This document shows, in pieces, positions 63,121 through 64,000 of a stretch of DNA of 64,000 bases (positions within the stretch are counted from its first letter, which is position 1; each line of letters opens with the position of its first letter). The stretch lies in NCBI GenBank assembly GCA_014655195.1, contig BNBH01000001.1, positions 1 through 64,000 of the forward strand. Direction: 5' to 3'. This DNA comes from Streptomyces cellulosae. Lineage in GTDB: Bacteria > Actinomycetota > Actinomycetes > Streptomycetales > Streptomycetaceae. The notes below the pieces were generated by a model. It did not search any database, was not told the DNA's origin, and saw only the letters and a program-made list of their open reading frames with translations. A program made the translations under genes and the position numbers.

Positions 63121-64000
63121 GCGTCGTCACCCTCACGCATAGGCACCCGTACACCCTTCGCGTCCGCCACCGACTCCGCGATGTCGTACCCGGCGTCCAC
63201 GTGCCGGATGACACCCATGCCGGGGTCGTTGGTGAGCACGCGGCGGATCTTCTCGCCGGCCAGGGCGGTGCCGTCGGCGACGGTGACCTGCCCCGCGTGG
63301 ATGGACCGCCCCATGCCGACGCCGCCGCCGTGGTGGATGGACACCCAGGAGGCGCCGGAGGCGACATTGACCATGGCGTTCAGCAGCGGCCAGTCGGCGA
63401 TCGCGTCGGAGCCGTCGAGCATCGCCTCGGTCTCCCGGTAGGGGGAGGCGACGGAGCCGCAGTCGAGGTGGTCGCGGCCGATGACGACCGGCGCGGACAG
63501 CTCGCCGCTCGCGACCATGTCGTTGAAGCGCTCGCCGGCCTTGTCGCGCTCGCCGTAGCCGAGCCAGCAGATGCGGGCGGGCAGGCCCTGGAAGTGGACC
63601 CGCTCCCCGGCCATCTTGATCCAGCGGGCGAGGGACTCGTTCTCCGGGAAGAGGTCGAGGATCGCGCGGTCGGTCCTCGCGATGTCGGCGGGGTCGCCGG
63701 AGAGTGCGGCCCAGCGGAAGGGGCCCTTGCCCTCGCAGAACAGGGGGCGGATGTAGGCGGGGACGAAGCCGGGGAAGGCGAACGCCCGCTCGTACCCCGC
63801 GAGCTGGGCTTCGCCGCGGATGGAGTTGCCGTAGTCGAAGACCTCGGCGCCGGCGTCCTGGAAGCCGACCATCGCCTCGACGTGCCGGGCCATGGACTCG
63901 CGGGCGCGGGCGGTGAAGCCGGCCGGGTCCTTGGCGGCCGCGTCGGCCATGTCCTCGAAGGCCGTGCCGAGGGGCAGGTAGGCGAGGGGGTCGTGGGCGG
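63117..64000 (-). CDS. hutU: urocanate hydratase (C-terminal part, runs off window)
   Basis: Last 293 residues of urocanase, which hydrates urocanate to imidazolonepropionate using NAD+ as electrophile; the 5' end lies beyond position 64000. Conserved segments: '[19 protein letters not shown]', '[22 protein letters not shown]' (with the active-site Cys region), '[17 protein letters not shown]', '[20 protein letters not shown]', and '[19 protein letters not shown]'. The frame is open to the window edge. Its stop is overlapped by the start of the M20 gene, so it heads the hut operon seen here. Confidence 0.96.
   Translation of the reverse strand, partial: AHDPLAYLPLGTAFEDMADAAAKDPAGFTARARESMARHVEAMVGFQDAGAEVFDYGNSIRGEAQLAGYERAFAFPGFVPAYIRPLFCEGKGPFRWAALSGDPADIARTDRAILDLFPENESLARWIKMAGERVHFQGLPARICWLGYGERDKAGERFNDMVASGELSAPVVIGRDHLDCGSVASPYRETEAMLDGSDAIADWPLLNAMVNVASGASWVSIHHGGGVGMGRSIHAGQVTVADGTALAGEKIRRVLTNDPGMGVIRHVDAGYDIAESVADAKGVRVPMREGDDA

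Overview
This is a chromosomal window from a Streptomyces (high G+C, GTG/TTG starts, GGAGG-type ribosome sites, an 87-residue WhiB, an SpoIIM-like protein and an F420 pathway). No phage genes, transposases, integrases, tRNAs or CRISPR arrays were found. The content looks like core chromosome. Its gene order (sahH, manA, SIS protein, manB, DUF3499 protein, zincin-like protein, whiB, fbiA, fbiB, manC-like gene, LCP protein, TIGR03089 protein, acyl-CoA dehydrogenase, purE, purK, GtrA protein) is the one I know from the Rv3248c-Rv3277 region of Mycobacterium tuberculosis and from the SCO3020s-3070s region of S. coelicolor.

Layout. 1-340: promoters and leader of a ribosomal RNA operon reading left out of the window. 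341-3015: SpoIIM-like membrane protein, RDD protein and an unknown protein. 3136-10087, all minus strand: S-adenosylhomocysteine hydrolase, a cation diffusion facilitator and a mannose-phosphate block (manA, SIS isomerase-like gene, Trm112-like gene, manB). 10160-13060: lactate permease, DUF3499 protein and a zincin-like protein with a broken metal motif. 13091-18869: a secreted DUF5719 protein overlapping a 1243-residue membrane glycosyltransferase, then whiB. 19339-23489, plus strand: a four-cysteine leader peptide, a cysteine dioxygenase-like gene, fbiA, fbiB and an AlkA-like glycosylase. 24051-26856: mannose-1-phosphate guanylyltransferase-like gene and a secreted PGRP-type amidase. 26979-39822: TIGR03089 protein and six LytR-CpsA-Psr (LCP) proteins, with a glycosyltransferase and an acyl-CoA thioesterase between them. 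39888-46653: a 16-cysteine copper-binding protein, a phospholipase D-like enzyme, a RibD-C/DHFR-like protein, acyl-CoA dehydrogenase, UDP-glucose dehydrogenase, a CGNR protein and two VOC proteins. 46654-47305: repeats. 47306-51412: purK, purE, an active-looking dipeptidase and a paralogue that has lost its metal ligands. 51577-56106: GtrA protein, a two-component system and a POT peptide transporter. 56778-59129: ATPase-type anti-sigma factor, STAS antagonist and a divergent SigB/F/G-type sigma factor. 59217-64000: histidine utilisation cluster (hutI, hutF, an M20 hydrolase, and hutU cut by the window end).

How the parts fit. Much of the window serves the cell envelope: GDP-mannose and UDP-glucuronate supply, several glycosyltransferases, six LCP ligases that attach glycopolymers to peptidoglycan, and a peptidoglycan amidase. 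Developmental and stress control (WhiB, the sigma factor with its partner switch, a two-component system) and cofactor, purine and histidine metabolism are set among them.

Most unusual points: the cysteine-codon leader before the dioxygenase, the dead dipeptidase paralogue beside an intact one, the M20 enzyme placed where an N-formylglutamate deformylase is needed and carrying a dispersed repeat in its first 50 codons, the six-member LCP array, and a 103-bp tandem triplication.
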